Of a DNA stretch of 64,000 nucleotides, positions 18,737 through 27,723 are shown piece by piece; position 1 is the stretch's first letter, and each line of letters starts with the position of its first letter. The notes below the pieces were generated by a model. That model was not told where the DNA came from and ran no database searches. It saw only the letters and a program-made list of their open reading frames with translations. The DNA comes from Escherichia coli DSM 30083 = JCM 1649 = ATCC 11775 (GTDB lineage: Bacteria; Pseudomonadota; Gammaproteobacteria; Enterobacterales; Enterobacteriaceae), in contig NZ_CP033092.2 of assembly GCF_003697165.2 (NCBI RefSeq), positions 3,100,001 through 3,164,000 of the forward strand, in the 5' to 3' direction. The translations under genes and the position numbers were made by a program.

Positions 18737-19279
18737 TATTATTGTCTCTCTGTATTCCTTCCCTACTCCTGTCTGACCCTGAAACATCACTGTTCAGAGT
18801 CGCTACCCGTCACGATAGACCGAAATCATGAAGATTCACGGCGCGCAATGCCTGGGTCTACGGTGAGAAGACCGTTGCCTTGTGGCAGCTATCGACATCA
18901 CGAATGGCGTCTGTCCACGCCATACGTAGATTTCACTAGCACGGTAAACATGGTATTTACATGCATGGTTATGCGCATATAAGAATACTGTTTTTTTTCT
19001 TCCTCGAATGTTTTCGCAAAACACCAGGGGATTGTCAAAGCAAAACATCGATTTTTAGTACAACATGCCAGATATTCATTAACAGGGGCGTTTATTCATC
19101 ATTTAATCGGCTTATAAAGCGGGAAATTTAAGTAGCAGAGGTGATAATGACGGGAGAATTTGACCTGCTTATCGATGCTGCCGATTGCACAAATTGTTAA
19201 CAAAATCGTCATACTCTTTTTTTACGTCTGTAAATTCCCTACAATCCTGCCATTGTCTGCCAACAACTATGGGGATCTC
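18737..19279. other. Long divergent lrp/trxB intergenic region
   Basis: These 543 bp hold no supportable gene. The lrp-proximal part should be the long lrp leader and its autoregulated promoter. Close to trxB there is a -10-like TACAAT at 19240-19245, about 35 bp before the trxB ATG, without a good -35. An open frame from 19160 runs into trxB but has no ribosome binding site. Confidence 0.6.
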
Positions 19280-20245
19280 ATGGGCACGACCAAACACAGT
19301 AAACTGCTTATCCTGGGTTCAGGCCCGGCGGGATACACCGCTGCTGTCTACGCGGCGCGCGCCAACCTGCAACCTGTGCTGATTACCGGCATGGAAAAAG
19401 GCGGCCAACTGACCACCACCACGGAAGTGGAAAACTGGCCTGGCGATCCAAACGATCTGACCGGTCCGTTATTAATGGAGCGCATGCACGAACATGCCAC
19501 CAAATTTGAAACTGAAATCATCTTTGATCACATCAACAAAGTTGATTTGCAGAATCGTCCGTTCCGTCTGACTGGCGATAGCGGCGAATACACTTGCGAC
19601 GCGCTGATTATTGCCACCGGAGCTTCTGCACGCTATCTCGGCCTGCCCTCTGAAGAAGCCTTTAAAGGCCGTGGAGTTTCTGCTTGTGCAACCTGCGACG
19701 GTTTCTTCTATCGCAACCAGAAAGTTGCGGTCATCGGCGGCGGCAATACCGCGGTTGAAGAGGCGCTGTATCTGTCTAACATCGCTTCGGAAGTTCATCT
19801 GATTCACCGCCGTGATGGTTTCCGTGCGGAAAAAATCCTCATTAAGCGTCTGATGGATAAAGTGGAGAACGGCAACATTATTCTGCACACCAACCGTACG
19901 CTGGAAGAAGTGACCGGCGATCAGATGGGTGTCACTGGCGTTCGTCTGCGCGATACGCAAAACAGCGATAACATCGAGTCACTCGACGTTGCCGGTCTGT
20001 TTGTTGCTATCGGTCACAGCCCGAATACTGCCATTTTCGAAGGGCAGCTGGAACTGGAAAACGGCTACATCAAAGTACAGTCGGGTATTCATGGTAATGC
20101 CACCCAGACCAGCATCCCTGGCGTCTTTGCCGCAGGCGACGTGATGGATCACATTTATCGCCAGGCCATTACATCTGCTGGTACAGGCTGCATGGCAGCT
20201 CTTGATGCGGAACGCTACCTCGACGGTTTAGCTGACGCAAAATAA
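19280..20245 (+). CDS. trxB: Thioredoxin reductase
   Basis: FAD enzyme that transfers electrons from NADPH to thioredoxin, 321 residues. FAD-binding GSGPAGYTAA lies at about residues 12-21, the redox-active CATC near 136-139 and the NADPH-binding GGGNTAVEEALYL near 153. The ATG at 19280 gives the known N-terminus MGTTKHSKLL and replaces a frame open to 19160. Confidence 0.98.
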   Translation: MGTTKHSKLLILGSGPAGYTAAVYAARANLQPVLITGMEKGGQLTTTTEVENWPGDPNDLTGPLLMERMHEHATKFETEIIFDHINKVDLQNRPFRLTGDSGEYTCDALIIATGASARYLGLPSEEAFKGRGVSACATCDGFFYRNQKVAVIGGGNTAVEEALYLSNIASEVHLIHRRDGFRAEKILIKRLMDKVENGNIILHTNRTLEEVTGDQMGVTGVRLRDTQNSDNIESLDVAGLFVAIGHSPNTAIFEGQLELENGYIKVQSGIHGNATQTSIPGVFAAGDVMDHIYRQAITSAGTGCMAALDAERYLDGLADAK

Positions 20246-20272
20246 TTTTACAAATCAGTAACAAAAGTAAAG

Positions 20273-20311
20273 AAGGCGACACCATGCGACTATGGGTCGC
20301 CTTTATTTTTT
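20273..20311 (+). terminator. Terminator after trxB
   Basis: AAGGCGAC / GTCGCCTT stem about 30 bp past the stop, followed by TATTTTTTCC. Confidence 0.8.
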
Positions 20312-20367
20312 CCCCGTTGTAACATTGCTCTGCAAATAATTCTGATAACTCACCTGCTAAGCGTGCA

Positions 20368-22134
20368 ATGAATAAATCCCGTCAAAAAGAATTAACCCGC
20401 TGGTTAAAACAGCAAAGCGTCATCTCCCAACGTTGGCTGAATATTTCTCGTCTGCTGGGCTTTGTGAGCGGCATATTGATCATTTCCCAGGCCTGGTTCA
20501 TGGCGCGAATTCTGCAACATATGATTATGGAGAATATTCCCCGTGAAGCCCTGCTGCTTCCCTTTACGTTACTGTTTCTGACCTTTGTACTGCGCGCATG
20601 GGTGGTCTGGTTACGCGAACGGGTGGGTTATCACGCCGGGCAGCATATCCGCTTTGCCATCCGCCGTCAGGTTCTCGACCGTCTGCAACAAGCAGGGCCA
20701 GCGTGGATTCAGGGTAAACCAGCGGGGAGCTGGGCGACGCTGGTACTCGAGCAAATTGACGATATGCATGATTACTATGCACGCTACCTGCCGCAAATGG
20801 CGCTGGCAGTGTCGGTGCCGCTGCTGATTGTGGTGGCTATCTTCCCCTCTAACTGGGCCGCGGCGCTCATTCTGCTGGGCACTGCACCGCTAATTCCGTT
20901 ATTTATGGCGCTGGTTGGAATGGGGGCTGCCGATGCTAACCGACGTAACTTTCTCGCTCTTGCTCGCTTAAGTGGGCATTTCCTCGATCGCCTGCGCGGC
21001 ATGGAAACATTGCGTATTTTTGGTCGTGGTGAAGCTGAAATTGAAAGTATTCGTTCTGCTTCGGAAGATTTCCGCCAACGGACAATGGAAGTGCTACGGC
21101 TGGCGTTTTTATCCTCCGGCATTCTCGAATTTTTTACCTCGCTGTCGATTGCTCTGGTGGCGGTCTACTTTGGTTTTTCCTACCTCGGCGAGCTGGATTT
21201 TGGTCACTACGATACTGGCGTGACGCTGGCTGCGGGTTTTCTGGCCCTGATCCTTGCGCCAGAGTTTTTCCAGCCATTACGCGATCTCGGTACGTTTTAT
21301 CATGCTAAAGCCCAGGCTGTTGGTGCAGCTGACAGTTTGAAAACGTTTATGGAAACCCCGCTCGCCCATCCGCAGCGCGGTGAGGCGGAATTAGCATCGA
21401 CCGATCCGGTGACCATTGAAGCCGAGGATCTGTTTATCACGTCGCCGGAAGGTAAAACGCTGGCCGGACCGCTGAATTTTACTTTGCCAGCAGGCCAACG
21501 AGCAGTGTTGGTTGGTCGCAGCGGTTCAGGTAAAAGTTCACTGTTGAACGCGCTTTCTGGTTTTCTCTCATATCAGGGATCGCTACGAATCAACGGGATA
21601 GAATTACGCGATTTATCACCGGAATCATGGCGTAAACATCTCTCCTGGGTTGGGCAAAACCCACAATTACCGGCAGCAACATTACGGGATAACGTACTAC
21701 TGGCGCGACCTGATGCCAGCGAACAAGAGTTACAAACAGCGCTGGATAACGCCTGGGTCAGTGAGTTTCTACCGCTCCTGCCGCAAGGCATTGATACGCC
21801 TGTTGGTGACCAGGCTGCCCGCCTTTCCGTGGGGCAGGCGCAGCGCGTGGCGGTGGCCCGTGCGTTACTAAATCCCTGTTCGCTATTACTGTTGGATGAA
21901 CCCGCTGCCAGCCTTGATGCTCACAGTGAACAGCGCGTAATGGAGGCGCTGAATACCGCCTCTCTGCGCCAGACAACGTTAATGGTCACCCACCAGTTAG
22001 AAGATCTTGCTGACTGGGATGTCATTTGGGTAATGCAGGATGGTCAGATTATTGAGCAAGGACGTTACGCGGAATTAAGTGTGGCTGGCGGCCCATTCGC
22101 CACATTACTGGCCCATCGTCAGGAGGAGATTTAA
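20368..22134 (+). CDS. cydD: Glutathione/cysteine ABC exporter subunit CydD
   Basis: Half-transporter (588 residues) that with CydC exports cysteine and glutathione, or haem-related reductant, to the periplasm and is needed for assembly of cytochrome bd. Six membrane segments come first (about residues 20-320), then a nucleotide-binding domain with Walker A GRSGSGKSS, an altered signature LSVGQAQR and Walker B LLLLDEPAASLD. The stop codon abuts the cydC start. Confidence 0.97.
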   Translation: MNKSRQKELTRWLKQQSVISQRWLNISRLLGFVSGILIISQAWFMARILQHMIMENIPREALLLPFTLLFLTFVLRAWVVWLRERVGYHAGQHIRFAIRRQVLDRLQQAGPAWIQGKPAGSWATLVLEQIDDMHDYYARYLPQMALAVSVPLLIVVAIFPSNWAAALILLGTAPLIPLFMALVGMGAADANRRNFLALARLSGHFLDRLRGMETLRIFGRGEAEIESIRSASEDFRQRTMEVLRLAFLSSGILEFFTSLSIALVAVYFGFSYLGELDFGHYDTGVTLAAGFLALILAPEFFQPLRDLGTFYHAKAQAVGAADSLKTFMETPLAHPQRGEAELASTDPVTIEAEDLFITSPEGKTLAGPLNFTLPAGQRAVLVGRSGSGKSSLLNALSGFLSYQGSLRINGIELRDLSPESWRKHLSWVGQNPQLPAATLRDNVLLARPDASEQELQTALDNAWVSEFLPLLPQGIDTPVGDQAARLSVGQAQRVAVARALLNPCSLLLLDEPAASLDAHSEQRVMEALNTASLRQTTLMVTHQLEDLADWDVIWVMQDGQIIEQGRYAELSVAGGPFATLLAHRQEEI

Positions 22135-23856
22135 ATGCGCGCTTTGCTACCCTATCTGGCACTGTATAAACGTCATAAATGGATGTTAAGTCTTGGTATC
22201 GTGCTGGCAATTGTCACGCTGCTCGCCAGTATCGGTCTGTTGACCCTTTCCGGCTGGTTCCTCTCCGCCTCAGCGGTAGCGGGGGTTGCCGGACTGTACA
22301 GCTTCAACTATATGCTACCCGCTGCGGGCGTGCGTGGCGCAGCAATCACCCGTACTGCCGGGCGTTATTTTGAACGTCTGGTAAGTCACGACGCGACTTT
22401 CCGCGTGTTGCAGCATCTGCGCATATACACCTTCAGCAAATTGCTGCCCCTCTCCCCTGCCGGACTGGCGCGCTATCGTCAGGGTGAATTACTCAACCGC
22501 GTGGTGGCGGATGTTGATACGCTCGATCATCTTTACCTGCGCGTTATCTCGCCGCTGGTAGGTGCTTTTGTGGTGATTATGGTGGTGACAATCGGGTTAA
22601 GTTTCCTTGATTTCACCCTCGCCTTTACGCTGGGCGGCATTATGTTACTGACGCTTTTCCTGATGCCACCACTGTTTTATCGTGCGGGAAAAAGCACCGG
22701 GCAAAATCTGACTCATCTTCGCGGGCAGTATCGCCAACAACTGACGGCCTGGCTGCAAGGGCAAGCTGAGCTGACCATTTTTGGTGCCAGCGATCGTTAT
22801 CGCACGCAATTAGAGAATACAGAAATTCAGTGGCTGGAAGCGCAACGCCGTCAATCTGAACTGACCGCATTGTCGCAAGCGATAATGCTGCTCATTGGCG
22901 CGTTAGCGGTGATCCTGATGCTGTGGATGGCGTCCGGTGGCGTTGGCGGCAATGCTCAACCCGGCGCGTTAATTGCCCTGTTTGTCTTCTGCGCGTTAGC
23001 CGCGTTTGAAGCGCTGGCACCAGTAACGGGTGCATTTCAGCATCTGGGGCAAGTCATTGCCTCTGCCGTACGGATCACTGATTTAACGGATCAAAAACCG
23101 GAAGTCACCTTCCCTGATACCCAAACTCGTGTTGCCGATCGCGTTTCGCTGACATTACGGGATGTTCAGTTCACTTATCCGGAGCAATCCCAACAGGCAC
23201 TTAAAGGGATTTATCTTCAGGTAAACGCCGGGGAACATATTGCGATTCTCGGGCGAACCGGATGCGGCAAATCAACACTGTTACAACTGCTGACCCGCGC
23301 ATGGGACCCGCAACAGGGCGAGATTTTGCTTAACGATAGTCCCATAGCCAGCCTGAATGAAGCGGCTCTACGACAGACCATCAGCGTTGTTCCCCAGCGA
23401 GTGCATCTGTTTAGCGCCACGCTGCGTGATAATCTGTTACTCGCCTCGCCTGGTAGTAGTGATGAGGCTCTGGCGGAGATCTTGCGTCGCGTTGGTCTGG
23501 AGAAGCTGCTCGAGGATGCAGGTCTCAACAGTTGGTTAGGTGAAGGCGGACGCCAGCTCTCCGGTGGTGAACTGCGCCGTCTGGCTATCGCCCGTGCGCT
23601 GTTACATGATGCGCCGCTGGTATTGCTGGATGAACCTACAGAAGGCTTAGATGCCACAACCGAAAGTCAGATCCTTGAATTGCTTGCAGAAATGATGTGC
23701 GAGAAAACGGTGTTAATGGTCACCCATCGACTTCGCGGACTCTCTCGTTTCCAACAAATAATAGTGATGGACAACGGGCAAATTATTGAGCAAGGTACTC
23801 ACGCAGAACTGCTTGCCAGACAGGGGCGTTATTACCAGTTTAAGCAGGGTTTGTAA
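22135..23856 (+). CDS. cydC: Glutathione/cysteine ABC exporter subunit CydC
   Basis: Second half of the CydDC heterodimer, 573 residues. It has N-terminal membrane helices, then Walker A GRTGCGKST, signature LSGGELRR and Walker B LVLLDEPTEGLD. Its ATG directly follows the cydD TAA with no gap, indicating translational coupling and one-to-one assembly. aat follows 41 bp later. Confidence 0.97.
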   Translation: MRALLPYLALYKRHKWMLSLGIVLAIVTLLASIGLLTLSGWFLSASAVAGVAGLYSFNYMLPAAGVRGAAITRTAGRYFERLVSHDATFRVLQHLRIYTFSKLLPLSPAGLARYRQGELLNRVVADVDTLDHLYLRVISPLVGAFVVIMVVTIGLSFLDFTLAFTLGGIMLLTLFLMPPLFYRAGKSTGQNLTHLRGQYRQQLTAWLQGQAELTIFGASDRYRTQLENTEIQWLEAQRRQSELTALSQAIMLLIGALAVILMLWMASGGVGGNAQPGALIALFVFCALAAFEALAPVTGAFQHLGQVIASAVRITDLTDQKPEVTFPDTQTRVADRVSLTLRDVQFTYPEQSQQALKGIYLQVNAGEHIAILGRTGCGKSTLLQLLTRAWDPQQGEILLNDSPIASLNEAALRQTISVVPQRVHLFSATLRDNLLLASPGSSDEALAEILRRVGLEKLLEDAGLNSWLGEGGRQLSGGELRRLAIARALLHDAPLVLLDEPTEGLDATTESQILELLAEMMCEKTVLMVTHRLRGLSRFQQIIVMDNGQIIEQGTHAELLARQGRYYQFKQGL

Positions 23857-23897
23857 GCTATTATTGAACGATCCGACTTGCGTGGAGTTTTGCGGTC

Positions 23898-24602
23898 ATG
23901 CGCCTGGTTCAGCTTTCTCGCCATTCAATAGCCTTCCCTTCCCCGGAAGGCGCATTACGTGAGCCTAACGGCCTGCTGGCACTGGGGGGCGATCTTAGCC
24001 CTGCGCGCCTATTAATGGCTTATCAGCGTGGTATTTTCCCGTGGTTTTCTCCTGGCGACCCCATCCTCTGGTGGTCGCCCGATCCCCGCGCGGTGTTATG
24101 GCCAGAATCACTGCATATCAGCCGTAGTATGAAGCGATTTCATAAACGCTCACCCTATCGTGTCACGATGAATTACGCTTTTGGTCAGGTCATCGAAGGC
24201 TGTGCCAGCGATCGCGAAGAAGGAACCTGGATCACGCGTGGCGTGGTCGAAGCCTACCATCGCCTTCACGAACTCGGTCATGCCCACTCCATTGAAGTCT
24301 GGCGTGAAGATGAGCTTGTCGGCGGTATGTACGGCGTGGCCCAGGGAACACTATTTTGTGGCGAGTCCATGTTCAGCCGGATGGAAAATGCGTCCAAAAC
24401 GGCGCTTCTGGTCTTCTGTGATGAATTTATCCGTCATGGCGGTAAACTTATCGACTGCCAGGTCCTTAACGATCACACAGCATCGCTTGGTGCCTGCGAA
24501 ATTCCCCGCCGGGATTACCTTAATTATCTCAATCAAATGCGCCTCGGACGATTGCCGAATAATTTCTGGGTACCTCGATGCTTGTTTTCACCACAAGAAT
24601 GA
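23898..24602 (+). CDS. aat: Leucyl/phenylalanyl-tRNA--protein transferase
   Basis: Adds Leu or Phe from tRNA to proteins with N-terminal Arg or Lys, creating substrates for ClpS/ClpAP. The 234-residue protein shows the family segments FPWFSPGDPILWWSPDPRAVL and a GNAT-like core (GGMYGVAQGTLFCGESMFS). It lies in the cydDC-aat group; clpA and clpS, which act downstream in the same pathway, are beyond the CRISPR-Cas island. Confidence 0.97.
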   Translation: MRLVQLSRHSIAFPSPEGALREPNGLLALGGDLSPARLLMAYQRGIFPWFSPGDPILWWSPDPRAVLWPESLHISRSMKRFHKRSPYRVTMNYAFGQVIEGCASDREEGTWITRGVVEAYHRLHELGHAHSIEVWREDELVGGMYGVAQGTLFCGESMFSRMENASKTALLVFCDEFIRHGGKLIDCQVLNDHTASLGACEIPRRDYLNYLNQMRLGRLPNNFWVPRCLFSPQE

Positions 24603-25105
<503 letters not shown>

Positions 25106-25143
25106 TTGTTTTACCGCCTGATGGGCGAAGAGAAAGAATGAGT

Positions 25144-25171
25144 AAAAGGTCGGTTTAACCGGCCTTTTTTG
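25144..25171 (+). terminator. Terminator after infA
   Basis: AAAAGGTCGG / CCGGCCTTTTTT stem-loop about 40 bp past the infA stop with a good T-tract; it insulates infA from CRISPR array 1. Confidence 0.9.
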
Positions 25172-25217
25172 CGTCTATGAGTTATGGGGAATAAATATTA
25201 GAGGATGGAGTGTTGAG

Positions 25218-25606
25218 TTTGAAGACTGCCTGTACGGCAGTGAACCCCGGATTGATAGCTATTTTTCCAAAATATTCTTTCTAAGCTGCCTGTACGGCAG
25301 TGAACATGAGCAAAATTGATTATCAGGCACTGCGCGCTTTCTAAGCTGCCTGTACGGCAGTGAACGTACAAAGACGCCCAGACGCATCAGCGCCACATTT
25401 CTAAGCTGCCTGTACGGCAGTGAACCCGCGTTCGTCGGCCAGCCCATTGCGCAACCCTTTCTAAGCTGCCTGTACGGCAGTGAACGGGGGTATTCAGTGA
25501 CTAAATTCGATCGTATCTTTCTAAGCTGCCTGTACGGCAGTGAACACCTGTTTTTGTTGGTGGGCGGTTTGGAATCCATTTCTAAGCTGCCTGTACGGCA
25601 GTGAAC
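25218..25606 (-). CRISPR. Type I-F CRISPR array 1 (7 repeats, 6 spacers)
   Basis: Repeats of 28 bp start at 25278, 25338, 25398, 25458, 25518 and 25579; a degenerate terminal repeat lies at 25218-25245. In crRNA orientation the repeat is GTTCACTGCCGTACAGGCAG followed by CTTAGAAA: the I-F Cas6f hairpin plus 8-nt handle. Spacers are 32 bp except the leader-proximal one (25546-25578, 33 bp). Degeneracy at the low-coordinate end and the AT-rich leader at the high end show transcription on the minus strand. The terminal repeat keeps the 20-nt hairpin half and has lost only the unused handle. Spacer targets were not identified. Confidence 0.99.
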
Positions 25607-25740
25607 TGGAATAATAGCAGACTATCCGATTGATTTACTGTTAAAACTTACAAAATCGCAGATTCAAACCCTTTTTCCAGACTTCAAAATAGCAATAAGA
25701 AAATCAATGAGTTACATTACAACCTAGAAAAAGGGTCGGT
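25607..25740 (-). promoter_or_regulatory. Leader of CRISPR array 1 with IHF sites
   Basis: AT-rich leader. Measured from the array edge, a weak reverse IHF-like site (TATCCGATTGATT, 25623-25635) lies at +17. An inverted-repeat arm ACCCTTTTTC (25668-25677) lies at +62. A perfect IHF consensus AATCAATGAGTTA (25702-25714) lies at +96, and the second arm GAAAAAGGGT (25727-25736) at +121. The leader of array 2 has the same elements at the same offsets. In I-F systems IHF bends the leader so that an upstream motif contacts Cas1-Cas2-3 at the first repeat; assigning the inverted repeat to that role is inference. Confidence 0.8.
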
Positions 25741-25876
25741 TTGGTATTTCTTCAATCTCATATTTTCTGCATAGCTTTTGATAAACAATTGACCAGAACA
25801 CATACGGTCATAATCTCCGTCCCGCGAACAGCGTGTTCATTGCGTAACCAAACAAATCAATCTATATAAATTCTTC

Positions 25877-25905
25877 TTGACCGTTTCACTCCAACTCCCT
25901 ATAGT
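25877..25905 (+). promoter_or_regulatory. serW promoter
   Basis: TTGACC (25877-25882), 17-bp spacer, TATAGT (25900-25905), followed by a GC-rich discriminator (AGCGCCCC), the hallmark of stringently controlled stable-RNA promoters. The start would be about 25912, some 37 bp before the mature tRNA. It is divergent from the array 1 leader. Confidence 0.85.
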
Positions 25906-25948
25906 AGCGCCCCGTTGCCACCTATGAGGTCTGGCAGCAAAACAATTT

Positions 25949-26036
25949 GGTGAGGTGTCCGAGTGGCTGAAGGAGCACGCCTGGAAAGTGTGTATACGGC
26001 AACGTATCCGGGGTTCGAATCCCCGCCTCACCGCCA
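25949..26036 (+). tRNA. serW: tRNA-Ser (anticodon GGA)
   Basis: 88-nt tRNA with GGTGAGG acceptor strand pairing with CCTCACC, the long variable arm typical of serine tRNAs, anticodon GGA in CTGGAAAG, T-loop TTCGAAT and an encoded CCA end. The T-stem reads CGGGG/CCCCG. The type I-F locus lies on both sides of it, with array 1 upstream and the cas genes downstream. Confidence 0.97.
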
Positions 26037-26046
26037 TCTTTAAAGA

Positions 26047-26078
26047 AGAGCTCGTACGAAAGTACGGGCTTTTTTTGT
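26047..26078 (+). terminator. Terminator after serW
   Basis: AGCTCGTAC / GTACGGGCT stem with a GAAA loop and seven following T, 13 bp past the tRNA. Confidence 0.85.
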
Positions 26079-26098
26079 ATGCGGTGGGCATGGCGCGC

Positions 26099-26129
26099 AT
26101 AAAAAGGCCCAACCACATGGCCAGGCCTG
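26099..26129 (-). terminator. Terminator of the csy operon
   Basis: On the minus strand AGGCC...GGGCCT with an inner CCA/TGG pair is followed by TTTTTAT. It lies about 20 bp past the cas6f stop and stops the cas transcript before tRNA-Ser. Confidence 0.7.
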
Positions 26130-26146
26130 TTAAAAATTGCAAAGCA

Positions 26147-26701
26147 TCAAAACCAGGGAATAGTGGCGGTTGCGCTTAATCCATAACTACTAAATTCCCC
26201 TTTAACCGGTTCTTTGAGCAAATCACCATGACGGATAAACAACTTGAACAGTTGCTGACTCGACAAACTCTTCATATTGAGAAAAGGTAAATCAGTCCGC
26301 TGTTCAGCCTGCGTCGCCAGTCGTTCAATTGCCTGTTCTTCAGTTAGCCAGCCTTTTTTCACTGAACGCCTTAACAGACGCTGAGGGTTACTTTTAACCT
26401 GCACGCGGCTTACTACTCGCCAGCCTTTTATTTCTGGAACGGGAGTGACAGGTGAACATTGGCAATAGTCCGTTAGTCCTTTACGCCACGTTGAGGCTTC
26501 AAGCGCCTGCAATGCCTGGGCGCTACCATGCAAGCGTAAACGCGCTCCAGGCATAACATTTACGTCAGGGAAACTCACGCCGATATCGCCTTGCCCTCTT
26601 GCACCTAATACCCGATGCAGTTTTGCAAATAACGCCGCCATCAACATTTCGCTCGAAAATTCAGGATCTGGCAGAACGCGGATCTCAAGGTAGTGATCCA
26701 T
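26147..26701 (-). CDS. cas6f: Type I-F crRNA endoribonuclease Cas6f (Csy4)
   Basis: Cleaves the repeat hairpin of pre-crRNA after nucleotide 20 and stays bound to the 3' end of the crRNA. The 184-residue protein has the family N-terminus MDHYLEIRVLPDPEF. A histidine stands at exactly residue 29 (AKLHRVLG), the catalytic His29 of the Pseudomonas protein. The ATG at 26701 is chosen over the frame open to 26743 because it follows AAGGAGCTGCC and lies ten bases after the csy3 stop. Last gene of the effector operon. Confidence 0.95.
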   Translation of the reverse strand: MDHYLEIRVLPDPEFSSEMLMAALFAKLHRVLGARGQGDIGVSFPDVNVMPGARLRLHGSAQALQALEASTWRKGLTDYCQCSPVTPVPEIKGWRVVSRVQVKSNPQRLLRRSVKKGWLTEEQAIERLATQAEQRTDLPFLNMKSLSSQQLFKLFIRHGDLLKEPVKGEFSSYGLSATATIPWF

Positions 26702-26711
26702 TGGCAGCTCC

Positions 26712-27713
26712 TTATTCCGATTTCTCACCAAAGACACCGCCACGGATCAGCACAGCCATCACGTAGTGCTGCTGCTCAACGTCTGGTTTCATCCCTTTAG
26801 TCACCCAATTGTCCAGTAAGGTATAAAAGTCGAGTTTTTCTTTCGGTTGACGGCAGGCCACACCGCGACTGGTTACAGAACCGTAAGGTTCCACGGCTAT
26901 AGCCCCCAATTCATCAACCTTTGGATGCCAGGTATCAATGGTACGTAAAGCATTGCCAATCTTCTGAGAGTGAATACCGGCAATGCCAGCCACCTGGTAT
27001 AACACGCGACTTTTACTACTGTTGCTGTCGAGTACCAGCTCCTGCGACGGAAAAACTTCTTGCCCGGCACCAAGACGAACCTGCGCTTCAACGGTAAGCA
27101 TCACCCACTCTTTTGCGCTTAATCCTTGCTCTATAATGGCCGCCAGCTGCGTGACCGCTGCCTGTCCCTGGTCAAATTGACGTAAAGAGAAGTCATGGCT
27201 GTTAAAAGTCCATGACGTCTCGTTAGCAGTCACTTTCACCTGGATCTGTTCGGCACCAATGCGGTTGCGCCACAGAAAACGACCATTTGCCAGATTCAGC
27301 GCATAGCGAAGCGCCAGCTCTTTAAAGCCATGTTCGCTGATGTAACCTTCAATGACCCCGGAAAGCGCCTCCTGGTAAGCCATATCATTACATACTGACG
27401 GTGTGGATAAATTACCCAGCACACGCAGCGTAAACACCACCTTTAACGTATCCGTATCTACCGGAAGCGAAGCCACATCCACCCGTTGCAGGTTGGCTTT
27501 TTGGATTTCAGCATCCAGTTTTGTGGGATCGCTGACAATGGCATTTTTCAGGCGATTAGAGATGGTTCCGCGGACCGCTTTCTCCTGAATCTCAATGGGT
27601 TGCCATTCATTTCCTTGCCAGTTACCTGCGTACATTACCGCGTCAGAGGTTGCCAGTTTGCGCTCAAATGCCAGTACCGACGCCGTTTTTATTGCTACAG
27701 GAGCCTTTGCCAT
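26712..27713 (-). CDS. csy3: Type I-F Cascade backbone protein Cas7f (Csy3)
   Basis: Six copies form the helical backbone of the Csy complex along the spacer part of the crRNA and flip out every sixth nucleotide. The 333 residues start MAKAPVAIKTASVLAFERKL, typical of Csy3, including the GNW...VRGTISNRLK region. The length is normal and no interruption is seen. It lies ten bases after the csy2 stop with an AAGGA ribosome binding site. Confidence 0.95.
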   Translation of the reverse strand: MAKAPVAIKTASVLAFERKLATSDAVMYAGNWQGNEWQPIEIQEKAVRGTISNRLKNAIVSDPTKLDAEIQKANLQRVDVASLPVDTDTLKVVFTLRVLGNLSTPSVCNDMAYQEALSGVIEGYISEHGFKELALRYALNLANGRFLWRNRIGAEQIQVKVTANETSWTFNSHDFSLRQFDQGQAAVTQLAAIIEQGLSAKEWVMLTVEAQVRLGAGQEVFPSQELVLDSNSSKSRVLYQVAGIAGIHSQKIGNALRTIDTWHPKVDELGAIAVEPYGSVTSRGVACRQPKEKLDFYTLLDNWVTKGMKPDVEQQHYVMAVLIRGGVFGEKSE

Positions 27714-27723
27714 AATTATGTCC

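Noticed and set aside
25259..25579. A 106-codon open frame across CRISPR array 1 (and a similar one across array 2)
   Set aside because: It consists of translated repeats (SLPYRQLRK units) with spacer sequence between; an artefact of repeat period and absence of stops.
25949..26036. tRNA-Ser as an integration site for the CRISPR-Cas island
   Set aside because: No integrase gene, no duplicated tRNA 3' end, and CRISPR elements lie on both sides of the tRNA.
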